DNA of 64,000 nucleotides from Actinoplanes campanulatus. GTDB lineage: Bacteria; Actinomycetota; Actinomycetes; Mycobacteriales; Micromonosporaceae. The stretch lies in the NCBI RefSeq assembly GCF_014647795.1, contig NZ_BMPW01000009.1, positions 186,001-250,000 of the forward strand. Direction: 5' to 3'. The notes beneath the pieces are model-generated. The model was not told the DNA's origin. It saw only the letters and a list, made by a program, of their open reading frames with translations, and searched no databases. Every line of letters begins with the position of its first letter. Within the stretch, counting starts at the first letter, position 1. The position numbers were made by a program, and so were the translations under genes. Of the stretch, positions 8,567-17,538 are shown piece by piece.

Positions 8567-9788
8567 TCACCTTTTGCGAACAGAACCCCCGATCCACAAA
8601 CGAAGGTATTCATCGCACGGCACTGTACAGCCCCCTTCCACAGGTGTCACCCCCAAAACCCGATCCCCCATTTGTCCGTTAATTTCCCACTCTTCCTTTT
8701 CTCGTACGCGACAATTCGCCCACAACCGCAACCACAACGCCCACCAAGCCGCGCGACCATCTGCAACTCCATGCCGCAGCGCGCCCGTCGGGCCACCTGC
8801 CCACTCCAGGCCGTCGCCCACAACACCGGCACCCCCGCCACCCGAAGCCGCACCCCGCAACAAGCCCCCGCCCCGTCGCGATCATGCCCAGCCGGCTCCC
8901 GGAGCGGTTTCAACCGCCCCGCGACAGCGCTGACCCTGTTGGTCACTTGGTCCTCTGTCCGTCCCTCCGGCTCGTTGTGCCGGCCAGCGCACACGTAACG
9001 GTTTTCGTGGTAGCCCGCCCGCGTCGTGGCGGCAGGCCGGGCACACGGACGGCGCGACGTGAGCGGCCGCCGGTCGCGGTTGGTGAGCGCGGAGGCGTGT
9101 GGCCCGGTCGGTGCCGGCCTTGCCCGTGTGGGGTCGGGCCGGCGCGGGAACCTGGGTCGCGGCCGGGCCGAACGGGCGGGGCGGGTGGGGTGCGGTCGGG
9201 GGCGGCGTCACGCGTACCGATGAAGGTGCGTGAGTGAAGCCGGAAGGGCGACCCGGAAGGGGCGCGGCGGCTCGTCACCCGTGCGGGGGAACGGTGTAAT
9301 CCTTTTCGGGCAATGAGTTCGTGATCCAATTCCGGGTGATCATGAATGGCATGGATAACGGTCCGGTTGCGGCGAGGGGATCGTTGTCACTTTCAGGTGA
9401 TCGGAATGGCTATGTTCGATCAGTTCGCTGTACCTTTGGTCCAGATAAATCGGGACATCACCCAGGTTTCCGGCGAGTAACTGATCGATGTCCCGGTCAT
9501 TTCGGCCACCTGAATCGTTGATCCGGCATACCTGACTCGTTCGATCGGCTATCACTGTGTGCGGAGAGTGCTCCGTACCGTTACGTTAAGTATGTGCCCA
9601 GTGGAGATCGCCATTGGCACGAATGAGGGTTGAGCTGGGTGAACGACCGTTTTCCCGGATCAATGGAAGATCTGTCGACCCGAGGTCGTCCGAATGGACA
9701 CGGGGCGATAGAAAGGTATGTGCATCCAACGTTCCTGACAGGTCGACGAACCGGCCGGAAGCCGGCGTCCCTCGGCAAGGGTGGTGTG
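8567..9788. other. Gene-poor interval of about 1.2 kb
   Basis: No ORF here has convincing codon bias plus a start. The first 200 bp are less GC-rich and probably hold the promoter of the operon starting at 8560. From 8932 to 9064 lies one copy of a dispersed element described separately. From 9290 to 9620 the sequence is again AT-richer, which suggests regulatory DNA for the response regulator gene. I see no tRNA or named RNA. Confidence 0.5.
8932..9064 (-). repeat. Dispersed element, copy A
   Basis: The reverse complement of this stretch matches 19982-20114. The first 38 bases (9064 downward) are identical, and similarity continues with scattered changes for at least 90 bases more. Read on the minus strand, one frame contains VCPACRH and PRKPLRVRW, and several differences from copy B fall in third codon positions. 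It may therefore be the remnant of a small Cys-containing protein gene, or a structured RNA. Confidence 0.7.
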
Positions 9789-10394
9789 ATGATCCGGGTC
9801 GTTGTGGTGAGAGACGAGGGATACTTCGGTGTCCCGGTGCGAGCGTTCCTCGAGACCGAACCGGACATGCACTACGTCGACACCCTCCCGATCGGCGCCG
9901 ATCTGGCGCAGCGTGCCGCCCAGCTCTGGCCGGCCGTCGTCGTGATCGACACGCAGTACATGGTGAGTCAGATCCTGCCGATAGCCGACGAGCTGCACAC
10001 CGCGATCCCGTCCTGCTCGATGCTGCTGCTGTGTGATCCGTCGAAACGGGGCATGCTGCCGCCCCGCCGGTGGAACGGTGGGCTGAACTTCCTGGTCAAG
10101 GACTCGTCACCGGCCATGCTGGCGGACGCGGTGCGGCGCCTGGCCCGCGGCGAGCGCGTGGTGTCGCCGATGTTGCAGGCCGCCTCGCTGAACACCGATC
10201 GTGGCCTGAGCACCCGCGAGCTGGAGGTCCTCGGCCTGGCCGCGGAGGGCGAGTCGGTGAAGGAGATCGCCGGCCGGCTCTACCTGTCCGGCGGGACGGT
10301 GCGCAACTATCTGTCCGCGATCATCTCCAAGACCGGGGCACGTAACCGGCTGGACGCCATCCGGATCGCCCGCAAGGAGGGATGGCTTCGCTGA
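9789..10394 (+). CDS. Response regulator-like protein with LuxR HTH
   Basis: The 201-residue protein has a receiver-like N-terminal half (acidic pair in VRDEGYF, candidate phospho-acceptor in VVVIDTQ, conserved Lys in FLVKD) and a C-terminal LuxR/NarL helix-turn-helix (LSTRELEVLGLAAEGESVKEIA, then GTVRNYLSAIISK). The receiver departs from consensus around the acceptor, so phosphorylation is uncertain. ATG at 9789 is preceded by AAGGG about nine bases upstream. No kinase is adjacent. It stands just ahead of the VanZ gene and exopolysaccharide locus I, which it might control; that is a guess from position. Confidence 0.8.
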   Translation: MIRVVVVRDEGYFGVPVRAFLETEPDMHYVDTLPIGADLAQRAAQLWPAVVVIDTQYMVSQILPIADELHTAIPSCSMLLLCDPSKRGMLPPRRWNGGLNFLVKDSSPAMLADAVRRLARGERVVSPMLQAASLNTDRGLSTRELEVLGLAAEGESVKEIAGRLYLSGGTVRNYLSAIISKTGARNRLDAIRIARKEGWLR

Positions 10395-10422
10395 CCGGTG
10401 CGGCCGGGTAGCGTGGGAACGG

Positions 10423-11004
10423 ATGCCAGTCCATCGACTCGACATCCCGGCGCTGCCCGTTCTGCTGCCTCTGGGTGTCATTCTGATGATCGTTTCCACG
10501 GTGTTCCTGCACCGCCGTGGGCAGTTGACCCCGGGCCGGCTCATCGTCTTCTGGTTCGCCGGGTGGTATGCGGTGGCCATTCTCGGCGCGACGATGCTCC
10601 CGATGAGTCTGTCCTGGGGACCGGGCGCCGGCGGCCCGGATCTGGAGCGGATCCTCTGGGTGCCGATCGAGGACATGCGCCGTCGCGACTTCGTGCTGAA
10701 CATGGTGATGACGCTGCCGCTCGGCGCCGTACTGCACATGGTCTTCGGGGTGCGCGGCTGGGGCCCGGTGGTGAAGACCGGTTTCGCGATCAGCCTCGGC
10801 ATCGAGTCGGCCCAACTGTTCCTGTTGCTGACCCTGCACGGCCTGCGCTGGGCCGATGTGCACGACCTGACGTCGAACACGTTCGGCACCGTGGTGGGCT
10901 ACCTGATATTCCGCCGGCTCATGCGTTTCGCACATTTCCGCCGGGCAGTGGAAAACTGTTCTTTCGACCGAATCGGCCGCGGTAGCCCAGCAGTGGTGCG
11001 ATGA
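10423..11004 (+). CDS. VanZ family membrane protein
   Basis: The 193-residue product has four to five membrane segments and the VanZ core: a conserved FVLNMVMTLPLG stretch, an acidic helix with GIESAQ, and RWADVHDLTSNTFGTVVGY. VanZ relatives confer low-level teicoplanin resistance or appear in cell-envelope loci; the molecular activity is unknown. It starts 29 bp after the response regulator stop, so the two may be cotranscribed. Its last 86 bp overlap the 3' end of the convergent glycosyltransferase gene, an unusually long convergent overlap. Confidence 0.83.
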   Translation: MPVHRLDIPALPVLLPLGVILMIVSTVFLHRRGQLTPGRLIVFWFAGWYAVAILGATMLPMSLSWGPGAGGPDLERILWVPIEDMRRRDFVLNMVMTLPLGAVLHMVFGVRGWGPVVKTGFAISLGIESAQLFLLLTLHGLRWADVHDLTSNTFGTVVGYLIFRRLMRFAHFRRAVENCSFDRIGRGSPAVVR

Positions 11005-12109
11005 CCCGGCGGGGCCCGGGCCGGTCGCCGATCCGCTCGTAGAGCCGGCCGACCGAGGCGGCCAGGTGGTCCGCGTCGTACCGGACTCCCGCCGACCGGG
11101 CCGGCAGCCGTCGCCCGCGGCGTTCGGCCAGGCAGAGCACCTCGGCGCGCAGCGCCCGCGGCAGCGACTCCCGGTCCAGGGAGAGCCGGTGGGTGCCGCG
11201 GACCGTCGCGCGCGCCGCCACCCGCTCCTCCAGCGGCATGCACGAGCCGTAGACGGCGGGCAGCCCGGCGGCGATCGCCTCCAGCGTGGCCGTGCCGAAG
11301 GCGGTGTGGTCGGGTGACGCGAAGACGTCCATGGCGCAGAGCATCTCCCGCGGGTGGGCCACCGCCCCGGCGAACAGCACCCGGTCGGCGACGCCCGCGA
11401 TCACCGCGAGCCGTTCCAGGTCGGCGCGCGCCGAACCGTCGCCGACCAGCAGCAGCACCGAATCCGGCACCTCGGCGACCGCGCGGATCAGCAGGTCGAA
11501 CCGCTTGTCCGGTTCGAGCCGCCCGAGCCCGCCGATCACCGGCACGTCCGGCGCCACGCCGAGCCGGGCCCGGGCCGCCGCCCGCAGCGCCGGGTCGAAC
11601 CGGAACTCGCGGGCGTCGATCGCCTTGGGGATCATGGTGATCCGCCGCTCCGGGACGCCCCACGAGCGCAGCCGCCCGGCGATCGCCGGGGACGCCGCGA
11701 TGGTGACCTGCCCGAGGCGCTCACCGGCCAGGTAGAGGGCGCGGACCGCGGGGGAGACCCGGCGGCCCTCGATGGTCTCGGTGCCCAGGTGGTGCTCGGT
11801 CGCCACCACGTGCGGGACGCCGGCCAGCCGGGCCGCGATCCGGCCCTGCACGCACGCCCGGTACAGGTGGGTGTGCACCACGTCGTACCGGCCGGCGCGC
11901 ATCAGCTGCCGCAGCCGCCGGACCGCCGCCGGGTCGTGGTCGCGGGTCGTGGTGATCCGGTGGACCTCGACGCCGTCGGGCACGTCCGCGGCGCCGGCCG
12001 GCGCCAGGGTGACCACCTCGCTCTCGTACGGCAGCCGGCGCACCAGCAACCGCAATTGCTGCCCGGCTCCACCCGGCTCCAGCGTGCTGATCACATGCAG
12101 CACCCTCAT
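10919..12109 (-). CDS. Family 4 glycosyltransferase
   Basis: The protein of about 396 residues opens with MRVLHVISTLEPGGAGQQLR, the N-terminal signature of GT-B fold GT4 enzymes. It has DVVHTHLYRA, GRLEPDKRFDLLI and a C-terminal nucleotide-sugar site (FGTATLEAIAAGLPAV). That last motif departs from the usual E-x7-E spacing (PEGFGLVLLEAMA), with H-T-A-F where P-E-G-F is expected. ATG at 12109 has GGGGGAC five bases upstream and fits the family start. It is divergent from the exopolysaccharide operon and probably adds a sugar to the lipid-linked repeat unit at the inner membrane face. Confidence 0.87.
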   Translation of the reverse strand: MRVLHVISTLEPGGAGQQLRLLVRRLPYESEVVTLAPAGAADVPDGVEVHRITTTRDHDPAAVRRLRQLMRAGRYDVVHTHLYRACVQGRIAARLAGVPHVVATEHHLGTETIEGRRVSPAVRALYLAGERLGQVTIAASPAIAGRLRSWGVPERRITMIPKAIDAREFRFDPALRAAARARLGVAPDVPVIGGLGRLEPDKRFDLLIRAVAEVPDSVLLLVGDGSARADLERLAVIAGVADRVLFAGAVAHPREMLCAMDVFASPDHTAFGTATLEAIAAGLPAVYGSCMPLEERVAARATVRGTHRLSLDRESLPRALRAEVLCLAERRGRRLPARSAGVRYDADHLAASVGRLYERIGDRPGPRRVIAPLLGYRGRFGRKNSFPLPGGNVRNA

Positions 12110-12426
12110 GTCTTTGTCCCCCGGTCGCATTCTCGACAGAACGCTTGCGACACCCGCGCTCAAGACGCTGCCGGAAACGGCGTCGCAACGGAAGTCTCAG
12201 ATGTCACGCCTAAAGTGAGTCCTTCTCATCGTGGATATGACATCCTCCGCCGAATGGCCATCCGTAGTCATCCGGAAGTATCTCGCGGAAATGCCGATCA
12301 AGGCCCTGTCCTCAATAGAACGGCGAACATGAGGTTTACTCGCATAGCCCATGACAATTGCTACTGTAAACCGACCTCGCTGACTGGAACTCTAAATTTG
12401 CGAAAGGTCGATAGGACGCTACGCAG

Positions 12427-12486
12427 ACGAGTCGCTGCCCGCATTTCAATGTCCGGAAATGCATTTGCACCGACTCGTTTTTTCCT
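12427..12486 (+). terminator. Intrinsic terminator-like nested hairpin with T tract in the exopolysaccharide leader
   Basis: ACGAGTCG (12427-12434) pairs with CGACTCGT (12471-12478). Inside is a second perfect stem, GCATTTC (12441-12447) with GAAATGC (12456-12462). Six T residues follow immediately. The 3' arm can alternatively pair with CGAG just downstream of the T tract, giving a competing fold. It lies 60 bp before the first gene of the operon, in a 350-bp AT-richer leader without ORFs, so it is well placed to act as an attenuator or to end a small leader RNA. Confidence 0.68.
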
Positions 12487-12540
12487 TGTCGAGCGAAGGA
12501 TCCGCGGCCGGCCGCGCCGGCATCGTACGAGGGGGAATCC

Positions 12541-14469
12541 ATGCAGGTACGGCGACAAGCGTTCGGCGAGTCGCGCGGCCCGGGCGCACACCCGGTGCCG
12601 TGGCATCGCCGAGCCCTGCCCGGTCGCGCCGCACGGGCGCTCACCGACGCGGCGGCCCTGGCCACCGCGCTGCTGATCGCCACGCTGCTGCGGCACGACG
12701 GGCACATCGGCAACGTCGATCTCACCGGTCTGGTGGTGCTGTCCGCGGTCGCCGCGGCCGTGCACACGCTGGCCGGCATCAATTTCGGGCTCTACACCGG
12801 ACGGTGGGCGTACGGCTGCTTCGAGGAGATCGCCGCACTGGTCAAGACCTCCGCCGTGACCGTGCCGGCGGTGCTGGTCCTGGACACCGTGCTGGGCCGG
12901 CTCGTGCCGCGCACGGCGATCATCGCGGCCGGCATGTTCGCGCTGGTGCTCACCGCCGGCGTCCGCTACATGGTCCGCTCGCTCCAGGACAGCCGGCTGC
13001 GGCCGTCCCCGGACCGCGGCGCCCGGGTCGTGGTGATGGGCGCCGGGGAGGGCGCCACCTCGGTCATCCGGGCCATGCTGCGCAGCCCGGCCAGCCCGTA
13101 CGTGCCGGTGGCCCTGCTCGACGACGACCCGGCCAAGCGCACCTTCCGGGTGATGGGCGTGCCGGTCGTCGGCACCCGCGACGACATGGCCGACGTGGTC
13201 CGCCGGTTCCGCGCCGAGGCGGTGGTGATCGCCATCCCGAGCGCCAGCGCCGACCTGATCCGGGCGCTCACCGAACTGGCCCAGCCGCTCAACGTCGACC
13301 TCAAGGTGGTTCCGCCGGTGGTGGAGCTGTTCGGGCGTACCGTCCGGGTCGAGGACATCCGCCCGGTCAGCCACGAGGACCTGCTCGGCCGCCGCGAGGT
13401 CGGCATCGACCTGGAGGCCGTCGCCGGCTACCTGTCCGGCCGCCGGGTGCTGGTCACCGGCGCCGGCGGCTCGATCGGCTCGGAACTGTGCCGGCAGGTG
13501 GCCCGGTTCAACCCGGCCAAGCTGGTGATGCTGGACCGCGACGAGTCCGGCCTGCACGCCGTGCAGCTGTCCCTGGACGGCCGCGGCCAGCTCGACGACC
13601 GGAACCTGGTGGTCGCCGACATCCGCGACGAGCAGCGCCTCGACGAGGTGTTCGCCGAGCACAAGCCGCAGGTGGTCTTCCACGCGGCGGCCCTCAAGCA
13701 CCTGCCGCTGCTGGAGATGCACCCGTCCGAGGCGCTCAAGACCAACATCATCGGGACGTACCAGATCCTCCAGACCGCGATGCGGCACGGCGTCGACCGG
13801 CTGGTCAACATCTCCACCGACAAGGCCGCCGACCCGTGCAGCGTCCTCGGCTACTCCAAGCGGATCACCGAGCGGCTCACCGCGGCCGCCGACGCCCTGG
13901 TCCCCGGCACCTACTGCAGCGTCCGCTTCGGCAACGTGCTCGGGTCCCGCGGCTCGGTGCTCACCGCCTTCGCGGCGCAGGTCGAGGCGGGCGGCCCGAT
14001 CACCGTCACCCACCCGGACGTGACCCGCTACTTCATGACCGTCCAGGAGGCGGTGCGGCTGGTCATCCAGGCCGGCGCACTGGAGAGCAAAGGCGAGGTG
14101 CTGATCCTCGACATGGGCGAGCCGGTACGCATCGCCGACGTCGCCAAGCGCATCGCCGACGCCGCCGACCAGCACATCCAGATCGTCTACACCGGTCTGC
14201 GGCCGGCCGAGAAGCTGGCCGAGGTGCTGCTCGGGCCGGACGAGCCGGACCACCGGCCCAACCACCCGCTGATCTCGCAGGCGCCGGTGCCACAGCTGGA
14301 CGGGGCCGTGCTGTCCCTGCTCGACCCGTCATCGCCCCGGGAGGACCTGATCGCCGTCCTGCACTGGCTCGCCGCGAGCCCGGCCCTGCCGAAGAAGCCG
14401 CACCCGGTCATCGCCGGCAAACAGCGCCGCCCCGAGACCGCCGCCGTCCCACCGGGCCGGCGTCCGTGA
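12541..14469 (+). CDS. CapD/WbpM-like UDP-sugar 4,6-dehydratase, membrane anchored
   Basis: The 642-residue protein has about four N-terminal membrane segments, a first Rossmann domain with VVVMGAGEGA near residue 163, and a second SDR domain with TGAGGSIGSE near residue 306. The SDR active-site region reads STDKAADPCSVLGYSKR, with the catalytic lysine kept and Leu where WbpM/FlaA1 proteins often have Met. Family members turn UDP-GlcNAc into the 4-keto-6-deoxy sugar for bacillosamine- or FucNAc-type residues. It is the first gene of a five-gene run. The matching aminotransferase is not adjacent but is present at 42783-43886 in locus II. Confidence 0.9.
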   Translation: MQVRRQAFGESRGPGAHPVPWHRRALPGRAARALTDAAALATALLIATLLRHDGHIGNVDLTGLVVLSAVAAAVHTLAGINFGLYTGRWAYGCFEEIAALVKTSAVTVPAVLVLDTVLGRLVPRTAIIAAGMFALVLTAGVRYMVRSLQDSRLRPSPDRGARVVVMGAGEGATSVIRAMLRSPASPYVPVALLDDDPAKRTFRVMGVPVVGTRDDMADVVRRFRAEAVVIAIPSASADLIRALTELAQPLNVDLKVVPPVVELFGRTVRVEDIRPVSHEDLLGRREVGIDLEAVAGYLSGRRVLVTGAGGSIGSELCRQVARFNPAKLVMLDRDESGLHAVQLSLDGRGQLDDRNLVVADIRDEQRLDEVFAEHKPQVVFHAAALKHLPLLEMHPSEALKTNIIGTYQILQTAMRHGVDRLVNISTDKAADPCSVLGYSKRITERLTAAADALVPGTYCSVRFGNVLGSRGSVLTAFAAQVEAGGPITVTHPDVTRYFMTVQEAVRLVIQAGALESKGEVLILDMGEPVRIADVAKRIADAADQHIQIVYTGLRPAEKLAEVLLGPDEPDHRPNHPLISQAPVPQLDGAVLSLLDPSSPREDLIAVLHWLAASPALPKKPHPVIAGKQRRPETAAVPPGRRP

Positions 14470-14531
14470 AGAACCGGCGCTACGGGCGCCGCCTGCGCAA
14501 GGCCCGGAAAATGTCGAAGGAGAACACGCCC

Positions 14532-15788
14532 ATGCGGGTCGTCATCGCCGGTCAGGGTTACGTGGGACTGCCGCTCGCGGTCCGTGCGGCCGAGGTCGGG
14601 CACACCGTCGTCGGGTTCGACGTCGACGACGAGCGGATCAAACGCCTCGCCGCCGGTGAGTCGTACGTGGACGACGTCTCCTCCGCCCATCTGCAACGCG
14701 TCCTCGCGAGCGGCTCGTTCCACCCGTCGTCGGACCCCCGCGCGTGCGCCGGCTTCGACGTCGCGGTGATCGCCGTGCCGACACCGCTGCGCGACGGCAG
14801 CCCCGACCTCACCTACATCGAGGACTCGGCCCGCACCCTGGCCCGCTACCTGCGGCCGGGCGCCACCGTGGCGCTGGAGTCCACCACCTACCCGGGCACC
14901 ACCACCGAGCTGGTCGCGCCGCTGCTGGAGGAGGGCTCCGGGTTGATCGCCGGCGTCGACTTCCACCTCGGCTACAGCCCCGAGCGCATCGACCCGGGCA
15001 ACCGGGAGTGGAACCTCACCACCACGCCCAAGGTGGTCTCCGGCATCAACCCGGCCTCCCTGGAGCGGGTGCAGGCCTTCTACGCCTCGGTCGTCGAGCA
15101 GACCGTGCCGGTCTCCGACCCGAAGGTCGCCGAGCTGGCCAAGCTCCTCGAGAACACCTTCCGGCACGTCAACATCGCCCTGGTCAACGAACTCGCGGTG
15201 TACGCACACGACCTCGGCATCGACGTCTGGGAGGCGATCGCGGCCGCCGGGTCCAAGCCGTTCGGCTACATGCGGTTCACCCCGGGCCCCGGCGTCGGCG
15301 GCCACTGCCTGCCGATCGATCCGTCCTACCTGTCCTGGCGGGTGCAGCGGACCCTCGGGCAGAGCTTCCGCTTCGTCGAGCTGGCCAACGACATCAACAA
15401 CCACATGCCCGACTACGTGGTACGCCGCCTGGTCGCCGCCCTCAACAAGCGCCGCAAGGCGGTCAACGGGTCGCGGATCCTGCTGCTCGGCCTGGCCTAC
15501 AAGAAGAACAGCGGCGACGCCCGGGAGTCGCCGGCCCGCCGTGTCGCGTCCCTGCTGCTGGACATGGGCGCCGAGGTCCGGGCCACCGATCCGCACGTGG
15601 TCGAGGACGCCCACGTCGACAGCCGGGTCGGCATGGTCCCGCTCACCGCCGACCAGATCGCCGCCGCCGACGCCGTGGTGCTGCTCGCCGACCACGACGA
15701 CTTCGACCTCGACCTGGTCCTGGAGCACGCGCCATACGTGCTGGACACCCGGCACCGCCTGACCGGCCCGAACGTCGAGTCGCTGTAA
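14532..15788 (+). CDS. UDP-N-acetyl-hexosamine 6-dehydrogenase (WbpA/WecC type)
   Basis: The 418-residue enzyme has an N-terminal NAD site (MRVVIAGQGYVGLPLA), a middle domain, and the catalytic cysteine in GGHCLPIDP at Cys259, followed by a C-terminal UDP-binding domain. PGPGVGGHCLPIDPSYLSW is typical of dehydrogenases that oxidise UDP-GlcNAc or UDP-ManNAc to the uronic acid rather than of UDP-glucose enzymes. ATG at 14532 has GAAGGAG upstream; an ATG seven codons earlier lacks a good site. It provides an acidic sugar for the exopolysaccharide. Confidence 0.9.
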   Translation: MRVVIAGQGYVGLPLAVRAAEVGHTVVGFDVDDERIKRLAAGESYVDDVSSAHLQRVLASGSFHPSSDPRACAGFDVAVIAVPTPLRDGSPDLTYIEDSARTLARYLRPGATVALESTTYPGTTTELVAPLLEEGSGLIAGVDFHLGYSPERIDPGNREWNLTTTPKVVSGINPASLERVQAFYASVVEQTVPVSDPKVAELAKLLENTFRHVNIALVNELAVYAHDLGIDVWEAIAAAGSKPFGYMRFTPGPGVGGHCLPIDPSYLSWRVQRTLGQSFRFVELANDINNHMPDYVVRRLVAALNKRRKAVNGSRILLLGLAYKKNSGDARESPARRVASLLLDMGAEVRATDPHVVEDAHVDSRVGMVPLTADQIAAADAVVLLADHDDFDLDLVLEHAPYVLDTRHRLTGPNVESL

Positions 15789-15803
15789 GAGAAGAGGAAC
15801 ATC

Positions 15804-16451
15804 GTGCGCCTGATCTGGAACGGCCTCAACCGGCTGACCGCCCTGCTCCTTCTTCTCCTGCTCGCCCCGGTGATGCTGGCCCTGGCGGCCTGGATCCGGA
15901 TCGCCGACGGCAAGGGTGTCCTCTTCGTCCAGGACCGCGCCGGCAGAAACGGCGTGCCGTTCCGGATGCTCAAGTTCCGCTCGATGGTGCACAACTCGGT
16001 GGCGATGAGCGCCGAGCTGGGCATCGACGACCCGTTCGGCCTGGTCGAGAACGATCCGCGGATCACCCGGTGCGGCCGGTTCCTGCGGCGGACCAGCCTG
16101 GACGAGCTGCCCCAGCTGATCAACGTGCTGCGCGGGCAGATGAACCTGGTCGGCCCCCGCCCGGACGTGCTGCCGCAGGTCGCCTGCTACTCGCCGGAGG
16201 ACGCCCGCCGCCTCGAGGTGAAGCCCGGCATCACCGGCTGGGCGCAGGTCAACGGCCGCGACGACATCGACTGGGCGCAGCGGTTCATCCTGGACCGCTG
16301 GTACGTCGACAACTGGTCGCCCCTGCTCGACCTGAGGATCGTGTGGCGGACCGCGGTCAGCCTGAACCGCGACGAGCCGCCGGTCCACGTCGACCAGCTC
16401 AACATCACCCGTCAGCAGGCCCCCGCGGAGGAAGTCAGCCGTGTCGGCTGA
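15804..16451 (+). CDS. Initiating sugar-1-phosphate transferase (polyprenol phosphate dependent)
   Basis: The 215-residue protein has one N-terminal membrane segment and the bacterial sugar transferase domain: FVQDRAGRNGVPFRMLKFRS, then RTSLDELPQLINVLRG with the catalytic Asp-Glu pair, NLVGPRP, and PGITGWAQVNGR. It lacks the extra N-terminal membrane domain of WbaP/WcaJ, so it is the minimal PglC/WecP-like form. It transfers the first sugar phosphate to undecaprenyl phosphate to start the repeat unit. GTG at 15804 follows AGAAGAGGAAC. Its end overlaps the next gene by 11 bp. No other initiating transferase was seen, so locus II probably depends on it. Confidence 0.93.
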   Translation: MRLIWNGLNRLTALLLLLLLAPVMLALAAWIRIADGKGVLFVQDRAGRNGVPFRMLKFRSMVHNSVAMSAELGIDDPFGLVENDPRITRCGRFLRRTSLDELPQLINVLRGQMNLVGPRPDVLPQVACYSPEDARRLEVKPGITGWAQVNGRDDIDWAQRFILDRWYVDNWSPLLDLRIVWRTAVSLNRDEPPVHVDQLNITRQQAPAEEVSRVG

Positions 16452-17487
16452 GATCGGCTCCGAGTTCCACTGGGACCCGGCCGTCCTGCTCAGTGCTGAG
16501 CGGGGCGGCCTGCCCGGCTGGCTGCCCACCCGGCGGGCGCTGTTCGCCACCGGGTGCGGGGCGCTCGGCTCGCTGCTGGACCTGCTGGTCCCGGCCGGGC
16601 GTCTGCACGTGCCCACCTACTTCTGCATGGGGGTGGCCGAGGCGCTCGCCGCCCAGGTCCCGATCACCTGGTACCGGCACCTGCCGGACGGGCACGGGCC
16701 GCGCTGGGACACGCTGCGCGCCGAGGACGGCGACGTGGTGCTGGCGCAGAGCCTGTTCGGCCGCGACGACGGCACCGCCTGGGACGCGTGGATGCGCGCG
16801 CACCCGGGCGTCACGGTGATCGAGGACCACTCGCACGACCCGTTCAGCGAGTGGGCCTGTGCCAGCACGGCGGCGTACGCGGTGGCCTCGCTCCGCAAGA
16901 CGTTGCCGCTGCCGGACGGCGGTCTGCTGTGGTCGCCGCGCGGTCTCGACCTGCCGGTGCCGTCCGGTCCGGCGTCCGGCGGCGCCGAGCTGAAACTGAC
17001 CGCCATGCTGCTCAAGGCCGCCTGGCAGGGCGGACGGCCGGTGCCCAAGGACCACTTCCGTGAGCTCCAGCAGCGCGGAGAGCACCAGCTGCTGGGCAGC
17101 GCGGCGGCCGCCTCCGCGTTCACCACCGCGGTGCTGCCGGTCCTCGACGTCGCCGGGATCCGTGCCGCGAGTGCCCGCAACGCCGCCGACATCGCGGCGG
17201 CCCTCGTCGGCCGGGTGACCTCCGACGGCTTCCGGGTCCAGCTCACCTGCCCCTCCGAGCAGGTACGCGACGCGCTGCTCGCCCACCTCGCCCGCCACGG
17301 GATCTACGCGCCGGTGCACTGGCGGCAGGACCGGGCCGGGTTCTGGAGCGGCGACGACGAGGCGGCCGGCCTGGCCGAGCGGATGCTGACCCTGCCGGTC
17401 GACCACCGGTGCGGCCCGGGGGATCTGCGGCGTATCGCGGAGACCATCGAAGGATTCGCTCGCTTGGATCTTTTCCGGGTCATATGA
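16441..17487 (+). CDS. PLP-dependent aminotransferase-fold protein (DegT-like, divergent)
   Basis: The 348-residue protein has a fold type I PLP pattern: an early substrate loop PTRRALFATGCGALGS, an Asp-containing VIEDHSHDPFS that would hold the pyridoxal nitrogen, and SLRKTLPLPDGG with the candidate Schiff-base lysine. The sequence is divergent from the classical DegT sugar aminotransferases, and the usual SGT near the N terminus is not obvious. It overlaps the initiating transferase by 11 bp and closes locus I. It may aminate or otherwise modify a nucleotide sugar, but a non-sugar role cannot be excluded. Confidence 0.7.
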   Translation: MSAEIGSEFHWDPAVLLSAERGGLPGWLPTRRALFATGCGALGSLLDLLVPAGRLHVPTYFCMGVAEALAAQVPITWYRHLPDGHGPRWDTLRAEDGDVVLAQSLFGRDDGTAWDAWMRAHPGVTVIEDHSHDPFSEWACASTAAYAVASLRKTLPLPDGGLLWSPRGLDLPVPSGPASGGAELKLTAMLLKAAWQGGRPVPKDHFRELQQRGEHQLLGSAAAASAFTTAVLPVLDVAGIRAASARNAADIAAALVGRVTSDGFRVQLTCPSEQVRDALLAHLARHGIYAPVHWRQDRAGFWSGDDEAAGLAERMLTLPVDHRCGPGDLRRIAETIEGFARLDLFRVI

Positions 17488-17538
17488 TCCGAGTGTGACC
17501 GATCGATCGACCGAGCGTGATCTTGTGGGGGTTGGGCG

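Noticed and set aside
12361-16616. Long open frames antisense to the exopolysaccharide genes
   Set aside because: They mirror the coding strands of recognised enzymes and have compositions typical of GC-bias shadows.
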